Assembly (NCBI RefSeq): GCF_000373265.1
Contig: NZ_KB890765.1
Coordinates: forward strand, 62,001-126,000
DNA from: Pontibacter roseus DSM 17521
Lineage (GTDB): Bacteria > Bacteroidota > Bacteroidia > Cytophagales > Hymenobacteraceae
Direction of reading: 5' to 3'
DNA length: 64,000 nucleotides
Shown: positions 63,039-64,000 of the stretch, one piece after another
How positions within the stretch are numbered: position 1 is the stretch's first letter
Layout: every line of letters begins with the position of its first letter
Notes under the pieces: generated by a model
What the model was told of the DNA's origin: nothing
The model's database searches: none
The model's input: the letters and a program-made list of their open reading frames with translations, nothing else
Made by a program: the position numbers and the translations under genes

Positions 63039-63046
63039 CAAATATA
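63039..63046 (-). promoter_or_regulatory. -7 box upstream of the DUF5686-type gene
   Basis: TATATTTG on the minus strand, a full match to TAnnTTTG, without a spaced -33 TTG. It implies a leader of about 115 bases to the chosen start. Confidence 0.45.
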
Positions 63047-63152
63047 AGTATATCGCTTAAAACGTATATATCTAGGATGCACATTTCTAGGGAAAGGTTG
63101 CATGGCCCCAGCGAAAGTATGCAGGTATTGTTATGAAAGGACTGGTGAATTG

Positions 63153-63689
63153 CTAGAAAGCTATACCTAAACCGACGTAGGCCGTCTCCGGGAAGCCGGC
63201 GCCTACCCGGAAAAGAAAATGTCCTCCTGGTTTCTGGTAACGATAGCCAAGCGAACCGACTGCCCGGATGTCGGTGAACTCGGATTTGGCTGGTTTGGGG
63301 TCTGCGTAGTAGTCGCGCAGGTCCTTTTCGTCATCGTAGGCGCTCCTGTCGAACATACGGGCTGCTCCTGCATGGAACTCTACATGGCTGCTCTTCCTGC
63401 CGGTCAGCACGCCCACGGTAACCGACTGGTAAGGGCCACCGGATGTCCAGCTTGCCCAGCCACCGGCTCCCGCCCGAGCCCAAATGCCTTGTAGCACACC
63501 TTTGTCGAATTCAATTACATTCCTGTCGTAGCTGAAGGTATAGGCGCCCATGAGCCCAATGGTGCCTAGGGTGGCATGGACGGCATTTTTCTTGAGACCT
63601 GGTGCTTCGCTGGTGGCGTTGGTGTCCTGCCCGAAGGCCTGGCAGCAGTTGAGCACCAACAGGTAGAGCAGTGCGTATCGGTTGAACAT
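63153..63689 (-). CDS. Hypothetical exported beta-barrel-like protein
   Basis: 178 residues with a signal peptide (MFNRYALLYLLVLNCCQAFGQ). The mature part has alternating hydrophobic residues and Gly/aromatic patterns (GLMGAYTFSYDRNVIEF, VTVGVLTGRKSSHVEFHAGAARMF, FLFRVGAGFPETAYVGLGIAF), as in small outer-membrane barrels; it ends in F. No family named. Confidence 0.72.
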   Translation of the reverse strand: MFNRYALLYLLVLNCCQAFGQDTNATSEAPGLKKNAVHATLGTIGLMGAYTFSYDRNVIEFDKGVLQGIWARAGAGGWASWTSGGPYQSVTVGVLTGRKSSHVEFHAGAARMFDRSAYDDEKDLRDYYADPKPAKSEFTDIRAVGSLGYRYQKPGGHFLFRVGAGFPETAYVGLGIAF

Positions 63690-63719
63690 CAGAGATGGGT
63701 TGATTAGGTATAGGTCGAT

Positions 63720-64000
63720 TTACTTTGTCAACACAAAGCTTTTTACGTCTTCCGTGAATCGTTCAGGTTCTTCTATGTCAGGGAAGTGGGCGCTGTTCTC
63801 GTACAGCCGAATGGCGCTGTTCGGCAGCACCTGTTTCAGGGAAAGGCCGGTATGCAGGCCCCCGTTCTTGTCATGAGCACCGCTGATGAGGAGGGTCGGG
63901 GTTGGCAGCCCGGTTGCTTTTTGTATCAAATCCCCTTTGTTGTGCTGCAGGTATACCTTCGCCATCAGGCCGGTGTTTGTCAGCTTGCTCTCTTGCCACA
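63720..64000 (-). CDS. Alpha/beta hydrolase, C-terminal part (5' end outside window)
   Basis: About 93 residues of the C-terminal portion. The frame is open to the window edge, so the start lies beyond 64000; an internal ATG at 63965 is not the true start. LPTPTLLISGAHDKNGGLHTG carries the acid-turn Asp context and NSAHFPDIEEPERF carries the catalytic His (SAHFPD) of alpha/beta hydrolases. The nucleophile is not in the window. Substrate unknown. Confidence 0.82.
   Translation of the reverse strand, partial: WQESKLTNTGLMAKVYLQHNKGDLIQKATGLPTPTLLISGAHDKNGGLHTGLSLKQVLPNSAIRLYENSAHFPDIEEPERFTEDVKSFVLTK

Noticed and set aside
1-64000. CRISPR array, prophage, insertion sequence, tRNA or rRNA
   Set aside because: No spaced repeat array, transposase, integrase, phage structural gene or RNA-gene-like sequence was recognised on either strand.
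1-64000. AGGTATA excess as a codon-usage artefact
   Set aside because: Copies occur in every codon phase, on both strands and in intergenic DNA and terminator loops, which codon bias cannot produce.

Overview
The window looks like chromosomal DNA of a pigmented, aerobic Bacteroidota of the Cytophagales, most likely Hymenobacteraceae (a Pontibacter-like genus; this placement is inference). Supporting signs are type IX secretion (T9SS) components and cargo, a gliding-motility-type C-terminal sorting domain, three-gene succinate dehydrogenase, a Bacteroidota-style carotenoid cluster, promoters of the TTG / TAnnTTTG type, and near absence of Shine-Dalgarno sequences. No rRNA, tRNA, CRISPR array, prophage or insertion sequence was seen.

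Layout. 1-1.4 kb: PadR repressor plus PspC membrane protein. 1.6-7.8 kb: PorV/PorQ-family barrel and a 1683-residue C25 (PorU2-type) protein. 7.9-14.3 kb: namZ-fmt-folA operon, an FtsX/LolE-like permease, an MscS channel, an M23 peptidase and a free-standing HNH/AP2 protein. 14.6-22.7 kb: phenylacetyl-CoA epoxygenase genes (paaE on +, paaABCD on -, with an M3 peptidase between), a TetR regulator with a clear autoregulatory promoter, and a crotonase. 22.8-30.1 kb: carotenoid island (crtZ, CarH-like MerR regulator, ECF sigma factor, crtI, crtB, an unknown exported protein, fused lycopene cyclase, ispH, crtW). 30.1-33.3 kb: copper-type module (HMA protein, TonB receptor, HYC_CC_PP protein). 33.3-33.65 kb: intergenic cluster of DnaA boxes and direct repeats. 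33.65-49.1 kb: dcw operon mraZ-rsmH-ftsL-ftsI-murE-mraY-murD-ftsW-murG-murC-ftsQ-ftsA-ftsZ. 49.2-53.4 kb: FMN reductase and sdhCAB. 53.6-57.9 kb: large T9SS type-B sorted protein, DCC-family protein, fabD. 58-64 kb: SDR dehydrogenase, a lipoprotein, a membrane protein, a DUF5686-type outer-membrane protein, a small barrel-like protein and the end of an alpha/beta hydrolase.

How they work together. The dcw genes form one nearly continuous transcription unit for lipid II synthesis and septation, ended by a strong terminator. The carotenoid genes supply both precursor (ispH) and modification steps, predicting a ketolated/hydroxylated beta-carotene, with two candidate regulators inside the cluster. 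The paa genes open the aromatic ring of phenylacetyl-CoA; later pathway steps are not here.

The strongest unexplained signal is a short word, AGGTATA (reverse TATACCT), which by hand count occurs about 105 times in 64 kb where about 8 are expected. It lies on both strands, in all reading frames, in intergenic DNA, in terminator loops and across stop codons. It behaves like a DNA-uptake-type or HIP1-type iterated word. The second notable signal is the DnaA-box cluster upstream of mraZ, a candidate replication origin or DnaA-controlled promoter.
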